DNA of 64,000 bases from Streptomyces sp. NBC_00704 (GTDB lineage Bacteria; Actinomycetota; Actinomycetes; Streptomycetales; Streptomycetaceae). The first letter of the stretch is position 1; the number at the start of each line of letters is the position of its first letter. The DNA lies in the NCBI RefSeq assembly GCF_036226605.1, contig NZ_CP109000.1, positions 1,116,001-1,180,000 on the forward strand, written 5' to 3'. A program made the position numbers and the translations under genes. This document shows positions 16,396 through 26,010 of this stretch, in pieces. Below the pieces are notes generated by a model that worked only from the letters and a program-made list of their open reading frames with translations, was not told the DNA's origin and searched no databases.

Positions 16396-17130
16396 TTGTT
16401 CTACTACCTCCTGAAATACGTGGTGTTGGGGCCGCTGCTGAGACTCCTCTTCCGCCCCCGCATAGAGGGCCTGGAGCATGTGCCGGACTCGGGAGCGGCG
16501 ATCATCGCGGGCAACCACCTGTCGTTCTCGGACCACTTCCTGATGCCCGCGATCCTCAGACGCCGCATCACCTTCCTCGCCAAGGCCGAGTACTTCACGG
16601 GTCCCGGCATCAAGGGACGGCTGACCGCGGCCTTCTTCCGCAGCGCCGGCCAGATCCCGGTCGACCGCTCCGGCAAGGAGGCCGGCCAGGCGGCGATCCG
16701 GGAGGGGCTGGGGGTGCTCGCGAAGGACGAGCTGCTCGGCATCTACCCGGAGGGCACCCGCTCGCACGACGGCCGCCTCTACAAGGGCAAGGTCGGCGTG
16801 GCGGTGATGGCCCTCACGTCCCGCGCGCCGGTGATCCCCTGCGCGATGATCGGCACCTTCGAGGCGCAGCCGCCCGGCAAGAAGATCCCGACCCTGCACC
16901 CCGTGGCGATCCGCTTCGGCGAGCCGCTCGACTTCTCCCGCTACCTCGGCATGGAGAACGAGAAGGCGGTGCTGCGGGCGATCACCGACGAGATCATGTA
17001 CGCGATCCTGACGCTGTCGGGGCAGGAGTACGTGGACCAGTACGCGGCGGTCGCCAAGGCCCAGGAGGCCGAGGCCAGGGGCGAGAAGCGGGAGCGGCCG
17101 CGCCCGTTCCGGCGCACGCGGCAGGACTGA
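16396..17130 (+). CDS. 1-acyl-sn-glycerol-3-phosphate acyltransferase (PlsC family)
   Basis: A 244-residue membrane-associated acyltransferase making phosphatidic acid or acylating a similar lipid. It has the catalytic NHLSFSDH (HX4D) block near residue 40, the substrate-binding block IPVDRS, and YPEGTRS near residues 115-121. The N-terminal FYYLLKYVVLGPLLRLLF is an amphipathic or membrane helix. The frame is open from 16339, but the start is better placed at TTG 16396: GAGGAG lies 9 nt before it and the protein then begins with the family N-terminus. The C-terminus is basic (KRERPRPFRRTRQD). A terminator separates it from the convergent peptidase gene. Confidence 0.87.
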   Translation: MFYYLLKYVVLGPLLRLLFRPRIEGLEHVPDSGAAIIAGNHLSFSDHFLMPAILRRRITFLAKAEYFTGPGIKGRLTAAFFRSAGQIPVDRSGKEAGQAAIREGLGVLAKDELLGIYPEGTRSHDGRLYKGKVGVAVMALTSRAPVIPCAMIGTFEAQPPGKKIPTLHPVAIRFGEPLDFSRYLGMENEKAVLRAITDEIMYAILTLSGQEYVDQYAAVAKAQEAEARGEKRERPRPFRRTRQD

Positions 17131-17164
17131 CGTCACGTCAGCAGACGCGCACGGGAACACCGAA

Positions 17165-17192
17165 GGGGCGGCCGGATCGATCCGGCCGCCCC
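17165..17192. terminator. Bidirectional terminator
   Basis: A perfect 28-bp palindrome (arms GGGGCGGCCGGATC and GATCCGGCCGCCCC) lies between the stop at 17130 and the convergent stop at 17213. It can fold on either strand. Confidence 0.8.
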
Positions 17193-17212
17193 TCACTGCC
17201 TGCCGCGGGTGC

Positions 17213-18811
17213 TTACGGCGCGGGCGTGGCGTGCGGCGCGCAGGTCACGTCCGCTCGGTCCAGCTTCCCGGTGAGGAGGTAGGCGTCCACCCGGGAGTTG
17301 ATGCAGGTGTTGACCAGCCCGGTCACACCGTGGGAGCCCGCGTCCTTCTCGGTGATCAGGCGCGAGCCCTTGAAGCGGCGGTGCAGCTGGACGGCGCCCT
17401 CGTACGGGGTGGCGGCGTCGTCGGTCGACTGCACGATCATGACCGGCGGCAGGCCCTTGTGGGTGGTGACGTCCACCGGGGTCTGCTGCTTGACCGGCCA
17501 GTAGGCGCACGGGAGGTTCATCCACGCGTTGGCCCAGGTCATGAACGGGTAGTCCTTGTTGAGCCGCGTGTTGTCGTCGTTCCACTTCCGCCAGCTGGTG
17601 GGCCACTTGGCGTCGGTGCACTCCACGGCCGTGTAGACGGCGTTGCCGTTCTCCGCGGAGATGTTGCCGGCCGTGTCGGTCATGTCCGGCGCGGCGGCGT
17701 CGACGAGGGCCTGGGTGTCTCCCGCGACGTACTTGCTGAAGACGGTGGCGACCGGGACCCACGAGGAGTCGTAGTACGGGGCGCTCTGGAAGAAGGAGAT
17801 CAGCTCCGCCGGGCCGACGACCCCGCCGATGGGGTTCTTCTTCGCGGCGGCGCGCAGTTGCAGCCACTTGCTCTGGACGTCGGCACGGGTGGCGCCGAGG
17901 TGGAAGGCCGCGTCGTTCTTGGCGACCCAGTCCTGCCAGTCCTTCCAGCGGCCCTCGAAGGCGACGTCCTGGTCGAGGTTGGCCTGGTACCAGATGTTCT
18001 CGCGGGACGGGTTGACGACGCTGTCGACGACCATCCGGCGCACGTGGCCCGGGAAGAGGGTGCCGTAGACCGCGCCGAGGTAGGTGCCGTAGGAGACGCC
18101 CAGGTAGTTGAGCTTCTTCTCGCCGAGGGCGGCCCGGATGACGTCCAGGTCGCGCACGGTGTTCGGCGTGGTCATGTACGGCAGCATCTCGCCGCTGCGC
18201 TCGTAGCAGCCGTCGGCGTACTCGCGGGCGAGCTTGATCTGGGCGAGCTTGTCGGCCTCGCTGCCGGGCACCGGGTCGGCCTTGGGCGCCTTGACGAACT
18301 CCTGCGGGTCGGTGCAGGAGATCGGCGCGGAGTGACCGACGCCGCGCGGGTCGAAGCCCACGAAGTCGTAGGCCTTGGCCAGGTTGGCCCACACCGGCGT
18401 CTTGGTCGTGACGCGGCGCGGGAAGCGCAGACCGGAGCCGCCCGGGCCGCCCGGGTTGTAGACGAGCGCGCCCTGGCGCTGCTTCGCCGTGCCCGTGTTG
18501 CCGATGCGGTCCACGGCCAGCTTGATCTTCTTGCCGTTCGGCCGGGCGTAGTCCAGCGGGACGGTGACCCAGCCGCACTGGATCGGCTTCTCCAGGCCCC
18601 AGTCGGCCGGGCAGGCCTGCCAGTCGATGCCCGCCTTCGCCGCGCGCTCGGCGGCGACGGCGGCGCCCCGGGCCTCGCGGTCCTGACCCGGGCGGCCGCT
18701 GGCCGCGCCGGCCGTGGGCGCCGCGACGGCACCGGCGATCAGGGTCGCGGTGACGAGTGCGCCCGCCGAGCCCAGCGCTGCGATGCGCTTGTTCGGTCGT
18801 ATGTCCTTCAA
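17213..18811 (-). CDS. Secreted tripeptidyl aminopeptidase (alpha/beta hydrolase, S33)
   Basis: A 532-residue exported peptidase like the Streptomyces Tap enzymes that remove tripeptides from N-termini of extracellular proteins. The TTG start at 18811 has GGGGAG 7 nt upstream and opens a signal peptide: KRIAALGSAGALVTATLIAG followed by a small-residue AGAASG region for cleavage and perhaps a short propeptide. The hydrolase part shows the oxyanion NPGGPGGSG, nucleophile Ser240 in GVSYGT, Asp in QSTDDAATPY and His in AGSHGVTG. The frame continues upstream to 19312 only because it is antisense-open. It lies downstream of ureD on the same strand but has a 115-base leader, so it is probably a separate unit. 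Confidence 0.88.
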   Translation of the reverse strand: MKDIRPNKRIAALGSAGALVTATLIAGAVAAPTAGAASGRPGQDREARGAAVAAERAAKAGIDWQACPADWGLEKPIQCGWVTVPLDYARPNGKKIKLAVDRIGNTGTAKQRQGALVYNPGGPGGSGLRFPRRVTTKTPVWANLAKAYDFVGFDPRGVGHSAPISCTDPQEFVKAPKADPVPGSEADKLAQIKLAREYADGCYERSGEMLPYMTTPNTVRDLDVIRAALGEKKLNYLGVSYGTYLGAVYGTLFPGHVRRMVVDSVVNPSRENIWYQANLDQDVAFEGRWKDWQDWVAKNDAAFHLGATRADVQSKWLQLRAAAKKNPIGGVVGPAELISFFQSAPYYDSSWVPVATVFSKYVAGDTQALVDAAAPDMTDTAGNISAENGNAVYTAVECTDAKWPTSWRKWNDDNTRLNKDYPFMTWANAWMNLPCAYWPVKQQTPVDVTTHKGLPPVMIVQSTDDAATPYEGAVQLHRRFKGSRLITEKDAGSHGVTGLVNTCINSRVDAYLLTGKLDRADVTCAPHATPAP

Positions 18812-18926
18812 GTGCAAACTCCCCTGTTTTATGGCGGCAGTCAGGATCCTTGCGGCTGTGAGGCTCCTGAGAAAAGGTGTCGTTGACCTTCTTTGCCAAT
18901 CCGATAACCGGAAAGAGAAGTACCGC

Positions 18927-19685
18927 TCACCGGATGGGCAGCTGGGCGAGCGCCTCGTCGAGCACGCGCCGCAGCCGCAGTCCGTCGGGCGCCACGGCGG
19001 TGACCAGGGCGGCGGGGCCGGCCAAGGGCATGACACAGGCGTGTTCTCCGAGGATCGCGGGCTCCACCGGGCGCTGCGCGAACTCCGGTCGCGCGATAAC
19101 GAGTTGACCGACGGCGCGATGCCCCCCGAGCACGGCCGGGCCGTCCCAGCCGGCGGGCGCGCCGGGTCCGCAGGCCAGTTCCTGGTCCAGCACGACCCGG
19201 CCCGCGATCCGCACGACCAGGCGGCCGGTGAGCCGGCCGGACTCCTCCCCCGCCCTCCCGAGCACCTGTTCCTCCCGCCACACCAGCCGCGCCCCGGCGC
19301 CGAGTTCGACACGGGTGACGACGGTCAGGTCGCTGCCCCGGACCGAGATCAACGGCTCGGGCAGCCAGTGCAGTTCACCGCCGTCGGCGACGCGCAGGCA
19401 CACGTCGTAGCGGGCGTCGTCCTTGGTCTGTCCGGGCAGGGCGATGGTCGCGGCGGCCGAGCCCACCCGCAGCCGGGCGCCGTCGCCCACGTCGGCCCGC
19501 ACGGCGAAGCGGTCGCCGCCGAGGGGGCCGCTCATCGCCCCGACGAGCAGGACGCGCGCCTCGGCGCCGGTCCCCCGGGTGCGCCGCAGGGCGAGCGGCC
19601 CGTCGCTCTCCAGGACGGGCAGCGAGGTCCCGCCGCGCGCGTCCGCGCGCGCCTCGATCCGGGCGGTGGCGTGCACCCCGCCCAT
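18927..19685 (-). CDS. ureD: Urease accessory protein UreD
   Basis: A 252-residue accessory protein that, with UreF and UreG, forms the pre-activation complex loading nickel into urease. The product shows the UreD-like stretches LRRTRGTG, VLLVGAMSGPLGGDRFAVRADVG and WLPEPLISVRGS. ATG 19685 lies one base after the ureG stop, so the two are coupled; the frame open to 19784 lies inside ureG. It ends the urease operon, and the next gene on the strand is the aminopeptidase after a 115-base gap. UreD diverges strongly among bacteria, so position supports the call as much as sequence. Confidence 0.88.
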   Translation of the reverse strand: MGGVHATARIEARADARGGTSLPVLESDGPLALRRTRGTGAEARVLLVGAMSGPLGGDRFAVRADVGDGARLRVGSAAATIALPGQTKDDARYDVCLRVADGGELHWLPEPLISVRGSDLTVVTRVELGAGARLVWREEQVLGRAGEESGRLTGRLVVRIAGRVVLDQELACGPGAPAGWDGPAVLGGHRAVGQLVIARPEFAQRPVEPAILGEHACVMPLAGPAALVTAVAPDGLRLRRVLDEALAQLPIR

Positions 19686-19686
19686 G

Positions 19687-20364
<678 letters not shown>

Positions 20365-20388
20365 GGCTGACGGCTCCTGGTCTTGTCA

Positions 20389-20460
20389 GCCCGTCCGGCG
20401 TTCGGGGACGCGGCCCTTTCAGGGCCGAACGGGGGCCTGGGGGGGGCGAAGCCCCCGGGG
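20389..20460. repeat. GC-rich intergenic hairpin element inside the urease operon
   Basis: The segment reads CCCGTCCGGCG, then GGCCCT-TTC-AGGGCC-like arms near 20412-20427, then a strong GGGGGC-GAA-GCCCCC hairpin near 20443-20457. The same order of motifs recurs as a dispersed intergenic element in Streptomyces genomes, from memory. Here it splits ureF from ureG and could set their ratio by partial termination or RNA stability. Confidence 0.55.
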
Positions 20461-20507
20461 TCGGGAGGGGAAGAGGCGGCGGGGGGCGGGGGCGGGGGCG
20501 AGAAGGG

Positions 20508-21182
20508 CTACGAGGCGAAGAGCCGTACCGGCCACGCCGCGTGCGCCTGCGCCCCGATCTCCAGCAGCGGGGCGGACGCCGCGGGCAGCGCGTCGGCGCC
20601 CTCGGCGGGTACCGCCGCCGCGGACGCCACCGCCCGGTCCGCCACCCGGTCCAGCTCCGGCGCGAGCCGGGCCAGCACCGCCGTCGCCTCGAAGGGGTCG
20701 AGGCTCAGCAGCCGTACCACGGCGGTGGCCGGTCCGCTCACGCTCTCGTACAGGGCGCAGTACGCCGCGTCGGCCGGTCCGAGACCGGCCGCCCGCGCCG
20801 TCAGGCCCAGCACCACGGGCTGATGGGCGCCCTTGGGGAACCCCTGTGCCACGGCGTCCAGTTCGTCGCCGGGCCAGGTGGCGCGGGCGGCCCGCAGCAG
20901 TTGCCGGCCCAGTCTGCGGGAGGTGGCCCGCAGCGCGGGGGACGGCGTGCGGGCGTCCGCCGCCGCGTCGAGCAGGGCCGGGTCCGCCCCGGCGGCCGCC
21001 GCGGCGGCGAGCGCCGCGGCGACCAGTCCCGCCGTGTGCAGCCGCCCGCGGCAGAACGCCTCCAGGCTCGCCGCGTCGGTGATCCGGCCCGCCTTCACCG
21101 CCGCCTCCGCCCCGCCGGAGTGCGCGTGCCCTCCGGCGGGGAAGCGGCCGTCGGCCAGGACGAGAAGTGCTGCCGCTGTCAC
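20508..21182 (-). CDS. ureF: Urease accessory protein UreF
   Basis: A 224-residue all-helical accessory protein that bridges UreD and UreG and gates GTP hydrolysis during nickel loading. The N-terminal LLVLADGRFPAGGHAHSGGAE is the conserved UreF opening. The rest is Ala-rich helices ending AHAAWPVRLFAS. The start is GTG 21182 with GAGGA about 8 nt upstream, 25 bases after the ureC stop. It is followed by the 143-base gap holding the GC-rich repeat before ureG. Low conservation of UreF makes sequence alone moderate evidence, but position between ureC and ureG is decisive. Confidence 0.92.
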   Translation of the reverse strand: MTAAALLVLADGRFPAGGHAHSGGAEAAVKAGRITDAASLEAFCRGRLHTAGLVAAALAAAAAAGADPALLDAAADARTPSPALRATSRRLGRQLLRAARATWPGDELDAVAQGFPKGAHQPVVLGLTARAAGLGPADAAYCALYESVSGPATAVVRLLSLDPFEATAVLARLAPELDRVADRAVASAAAVPAEGADALPAASAPLLEIGAQAHAAWPVRLFAS

Positions 21183-21207
21183 GTGGATGTCCTCTGCTCC
21201 GCGCCGG

Positions 21208-22921
<1,714 letters not shown>

Positions 22922-22929
<8 letters not shown>

Positions 22930-23233
22930 CGAGGGGGCCTCCGGTCTCGCCGCGCAGACCGGGGACGACGCGGGCTCCGGCGAGGGCGACGAGTTCGACG
23001 TCGACGGGGATGCCCGGCTCGAAGCGCACGGCGGTGCCGGCGGCGACGTTGAGCCGCTTGCCGCGGGCGGCCGCGCGGTCGAACTCCAGCCCGGGGTTGG
23101 CCTCGGCGAAGTGGTAGTGGGAGCCGACCTGGACGGGCCGGTCGGCGGCGTTGAGCACGGTGAGCCGGGTGACCTCACGGCCCTCGTTGAACACGATCGC
23201 GTCCTCGGCGAAGAGGATCTCTCCGGGAATCAC
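22922..23233 (-). CDS. ureB: Urease beta subunit
   Basis: The 103-residue structural beta chain of the urease trimer. It begins [18 protein letters not shown] and contains the family signature [17 protein letters not shown] and [20 protein letters not shown] 23233 has GGGGGAGG about 5 nt upstream. ureA ends 14 bases before it and ureC begins inside its last codons, so the three structural genes are tightly coupled. Confidence 0.95.
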
Positions 23234-23247
23234 GGCGGCCTCCCCCG

Positions 23248-23550
<303 letters not shown>

Positions 23551-23877
23551 GTCCCACCTCACATCCTCGCTGCGGGCCGTGCGGGGCCCGGCTGCCGCGG
23601 CCACGGGAGAAAGCCCCTGGTGGCTGGATCGGCAGGCTAGTGGGACCGCGTTTCGAGCACGTTAACCAAGCGGCGCGTCCCGCACCGCCCCGCCGCACCG
23701 GCGGAGCGGAGTCGCGAGACGCCCGGGGTCGTCACCGGACGGCGTCCGGGCCGTCCGGCGGCCACCCGGGCGGGGGCGGGAGCGGCCGCCCGTATACGGA
23801 GGGGCCGAGGGCGGCGCGGCAGGCGGAGACGGCCGCGGGCGCGTCCACGCGGCCGGCCCGGCGGCCGGGGGGAGCGG
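23551..23877. other. Intergenic region between ureA and the Phd-type gene
   Basis: Contains the ureA leader (about 77 nt) and promoter at its left end. From about 23670 to 23877 it is G/C-rich with no start-codon plus ribosome-site combination, no strong hairpin and no recognised gene. In particular no toxin gene follows the antitoxin-like gene. Confidence 0.5.
23634..23665 (-). promoter_or_regulatory. Probable ureA promoter with GlnR-like box
   Basis: On the minus strand TTAAC-N6-GAAAC (plus-strand 23650-23665) matches the GlnR half-pair gTnAC-n6-GaAAC except for one base, and TAGCCT (plus-strand 23634-23639) fits the -10 box 10 nt downstream. The box would overlap the -35 region. The urease operon is a reported GlnR target in S. 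coelicolor (from memory). Confidence 0.55.
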
Positions 23878-24156
23878 CTACGACGGGCCCGGTCCCCGGT
23901 ACTCCGCCGTGACGCCGAAGCGGTGCTGTTCGCGGGGAGCGGACGCGACCTCGCGCACGCCGGTGACCGAGCCGACCACCGGCTGCTCCGCCGGCCGGTC
24001 GAGTGCGTCGAGTCGCTCCAGGTCGGCGGCGGAGACCAGGGCGACGAGGGGTTTGCCGTGCCGCGTCACGACCACGCGCTCGCCGCCGTACACCACGCGG
24101 TTGATCAGATCGGCGAGCTCCGCCCTGGCTTGCGTCACCGGAATCTCGTAGGCCAT
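23878..24156 (-). CDS. Phd/YefM-family antitoxin-like protein
   Basis: A 92-residue protein with the full Phd/YefM DNA-binding fold at the N-terminus: EIPVTQARAELADLINRVVY and VVVTRHGKPLVALVSAADLERL. Such proteins bind their own promoter and neutralise a cognate toxin with a flexible C-terminus. The C-terminal 40 residues here (PVVGSVTGVREVASAPREQH) are unlike those of classical pairs. No toxin gene lies on either side, so it is an orphan or a simple regulator. No ribosome site precedes ATG 24156; TAGAAT ends five bases upstream, suggesting a leaderless mRNA. It is divergent from a ClpP-derived ORF. Confidence 0.85.
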   Translation of the reverse strand: MAYEIPVTQARAELADLINRVVYGGERVVVTRHGKPLVALVSAADLERLDALDRPAEQPVVGSVTGVREVASAPREQHRFGVTAEYRGPGPS

Positions 24157-24190
24157 GCCTCATTCTAACGTCACGTACGTCCTGTACATT
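24157..24190. promoter_or_regulatory. Promoter and candidate operator of the Phd-type gene
   Basis: On the minus strand TAGAAT (plus-strand ATTCTA 24162-24167) lies 5 nt from the ATG. Just upstream, ACGTCACGTACGT and TGTACA (24168-24189) give repeated ACGT/GTAC elements, a plausible autoregulatory site. A plus-strand TTGACA follows at 24192-24197, but no -10 box matches it downstream. Confidence 0.45.
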
Positions 24191-24207
24191 TTTGACAGAG
24201 GCGCCAG

Positions 24208-24277
24208 ACGCAGAGGCCGGACGCAGAGGCCCGCCGCAGGAGGCCGGGCGCAGGAGGCCAGGCGCAGAAGGAGGGGG
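24208..24277 (+). repeat. Five imperfect ~14-bp tandem repeats with Shine-Dalgarno-like cores
   Basis: Units of the form CGCAGGAGGCCGGG follow one another (near 24208, 24221, 24235, 24249 and 24263), grading into the real ribosome site AAGGAGGGG before ATG 24283. At least two earlier units contain AGGAGG without a usable start codon. Confidence 0.6.
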
Positions 24278-24282
24278 CACCG

Positions 24283-24591
24283 ATGCAGCGACCGCCGTCA
24301 GCCCGTCATGTCCTGCCCGGGTTCACCGAACGCACGAGCACCGGGCGCCGGACACCGGATCCGTACGCGGAGCCGCCGGAGGAGCGGATCGTCCTGCCGG
24401 AGGCGCCGGCCGTCGACGACTCGGCCGGCGAGGTGACGGCCCGGCTCATGCACGTGGAGCACCGGGACCCGGACCTGACCGCGCGGGAGGCCGTGGAGCG
24501 CGGCCCGCTGGACGGGGTCGTCCCCGGCCGCGGGACGTCCGCCGGTTCTCGGAGCCGCGGGACGTCCGCCGAGTCCCAGGGCCGGGGGTGA
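24283..24591 (+). CDS. Internally deleted ClpP-like protein
   Basis: A 102-residue ORF with AAGGAGG before its ATG. Residues 1-65 follow the N-terminus of Streptomyces ClpP3-type subunits: SARHVLPGFTERTSTGRR, DPYAEPPEERIVL, VDDSAGEVTARLMHVEHRDP. The text then jumps to LTAREAVERGPLDGVVPGR, which resembles the ClpP C-terminal end (LTAEEAxxYGLVDxxxP). The roughly 110-120 residues between, with catalytic Ser, His and Asp, are absent. The join is in frame and an 18-residue Ser/Gly/Arg tail follows. It cannot be a peptidase. It may be a decaying remnant or a ClpP-interacting fragment. The ClpP resemblance is from memory and was not aligned. Confidence 0.6.
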   Translation: MQRPPSARHVLPGFTERTSTGRRTPDPYAEPPEERIVLPEAPAVDDSAGEVTARLMHVEHRDPDLTAREAVERGPLDGVVPGRGTSAGSRSRGTSAESQGRG

Positions 24592-24598
24592 GGCGCCG

Positions 24599-24904
24599 AT
24601 GGTGCCCGAACTGCCACCGCTGCCCGCCCTGACGCGGGCCGAGGCCGAGTTGATCGACGGATACCTGGACGTCGTCGACCTGCTCGGGCGCATCAACCCC
24701 GCCCACCACGGCGACACCTACCGCGGGCTGCGCGCCGCCCAGGCGCTGGTGGCCAAGGCGACGGCGCTGCGCGACGCGCTGACGCTGATGCACCAGCGGG
24801 GCGAGAGCGAGCTGCACGCGCCGACGCTGGCGCGGGCGCTGCGGGTCCTGGACGGGGAGCGCCGCACGGCGCGCGTCACGCTGCCCCCGCTCGCCGAGAG
24901 TTGA
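24599..24904 (+). CDS. Small helical protein of unknown function
   Basis: A 101-residue ORF beginning seven bases after the ClpP-like ORF, with GTGAGG about 5 nt before its ATG. The sequence is strongly helical and polar: LTRAEAELIDGYLDVVDLLGRI, ALVAKATALRDALTLMHQRG, TLARALRVLDGERRTARV. No signal peptide, membrane segment or known motif is visible. Codon use matches real genes. Close spacing suggests it is co-expressed with the ClpP-derived ORF. No function can be assigned. Confidence 0.6.
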   Translation: MVPELPPLPALTRAEAELIDGYLDVVDLLGRINPAHHGDTYRGLRAAQALVAKATALRDALTLMHQRGESELHAPTLARALRVLDGERRTARVTLPPLAES

Positions 24905-25264
24905 CTCCGCATCGGCCCGGAGCGCCTCCGGTCCGGCCGTCACGCGGTGCGCGCGTGACGGCCGGGCCGGAGACCAAACGACCCAGAAGGCGTACCCCCG
25001 TTCGGCAGAACGTCCACTGTCCGTCCGGACACCGAAAAGTTGCGCGCAGGGACGCCCGGCGAGCGAAATCGATCACATTATGGCTGGTGAGAGCCACTGC
25101 GGCGGTACGCCACCTGATCATCCATCAGAGTGTTCACCCGAACGGGTGAGTGGTGAGTAACCCCACAAATGCTCGGTTCCGTTGGGATTTTCGGACATCC
25201 GTGAGCCAAGATCCCTGACTGACGACAAGCCCCCGCCACAAGCGGCGGGGCGGTCCGGGCGGAC
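24905..25264. other. Intergenic region upstream of the riboswitch
   Basis: 360 noncoding bases of lower GC than the flanks, expected to hold the promoter of the cell-wall hydrolase. Visible elements are a 7-bp inverted repeat TCACCCG-AA-CGGGTGA (25134-25149) and a hairpin CCCCGCC/GGCGGGG (25231-25250) just before the aptamer. I could not assign a convincing -35/-10 pair. Confidence 0.5.
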
Positions 25265-25465
25265 GCCGAGTCCTGCCGCCGCCCGGATGACCGGTCGACA
25301 GAAGTGCACCGGCAGGAGTGGAGGACCCGAGCATGACGGGTCGCCGGCCCGGCCGGCTCCGCGAGGAGCCGTCGGACCGAGCAGCCCTTGGGGTGAAGCC
25401 GCATCCGCGGCCGGGCAACTTCGCCAGCCCGAATCCGACAGGTCATCCTTCACAGGCGGCTGACG
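25265..25465 (+). promoter_or_regulatory. Cyclic di-AMP riboswitch (ydaO/yuaA type)
   Basis: The 5' leader of the NlpC/P60 gene carries landmarks of the ydaO aptamer in order. GCCGCC (25275-25280) can pair with GGCGGC (25455-25460) as closing helix. GGACCGAG lies near 25375, CTTGGGGTGAAGCCGC near 25387-25402, and CCGAATCCGACAGGTCA near 25430-25446. In Streptomyces this class sits before resuscitation-promoting and NlpC/P60 wall hydrolases and is an OFF switch in c-di-AMP. The aptamer ends only about 12 nt before the ATG. Call is by motif memory, without covariance scoring. Confidence 0.75.
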
Positions 25466-25476
25466 AAGGGTTGCGC

Positions 25477-25950
25477 ATGACTGCGCTCAATCGTGTCCCG
25501 TCGCTCATGGCCCGGGCCGGTACCGCCTCGGCGTTCGCCATCGCCGCCGTGGGCGGCACGGTCGTGGTCCCGGGGCTCGCCTCGGACGCCGCGGCCGCCA
25601 CACCGGCGACCAAGGCGCTCCAGATCGCCGCGTCCAAGAAGGGCGCCCCGTACCGGTACGGGGCCACCGGGCCGAAGAGGTTCGACTGCTCGGGGCTCAC
25701 GCTGTACTCGTACAAGAAGGCCGGCAAGAAGCTGCCGCGGACGGCGGCCCAGCAGTACAACAAGACCAAGCACATCTCGGCGTCCGGCCGCAAGGCGGGC
25801 GACCTGGTCTTCTTCCACTCGGGGTCGAACGTGTACCACGTCGGGATCTACGCGGGCAAGGGCAAGATCTGGCACTCGCCGAAGACCGGCGACGTGGTGA
25901 AGCTGCAGAAGATCTGGACCAAGAGCGTCTGGTACGGCCGGGTGCGCTGA
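25477..25950 (+). CDS. Secreted NlpC/P60 peptidoglycan endopeptidase
   Basis: A 157-residue exported wall hydrolase. A signal peptide (about residues 1-40, with ASAFAIAAVGGTVVVPGLA and AAAATP) is followed by one NlpC/P60 domain with catalytic Cys in RFDCSGLT, His in NVYHVGIYAG and a second polar residue in IWHSPKTGD. It cleaves D-Glu/meso-DAP-type or LL-DAP peptide bonds in this family, loosening wall for germination or growth. ATG 25477 (GAAGGG upstream) was chosen over the open frame to 25318, which is riboswitch RNA. There are no extra wall-binding repeats, so it is a minimal enzyme. Confidence 0.9.
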   Translation: MTALNRVPSLMARAGTASAFAIAAVGGTVVVPGLASDAAAATPATKALQIAASKKGAPYRYGATGPKRFDCSGLTLYSYKKAGKKLPRTAAQQYNKTKHISASGRKAGDLVFFHSGSNVYHVGIYAGKGKIWHSPKTGDVVKLQKIWTKSVWYGRVR

Positions 25951-26010
25951 ACCGCCGGTCCGCAGGTCCGCCGGGTCTCCCGGGGCGGCGCACGACGTCC
26001 TGACGCGCCG

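Noticed and set aside
23670..23877. A toxin gene downstream of the Phd-type antitoxin
   Set aside because: No frame there has a start with ribosome site or toxin-like sequence; the longer frame 23732-24280 is a shadow across the antitoxin.
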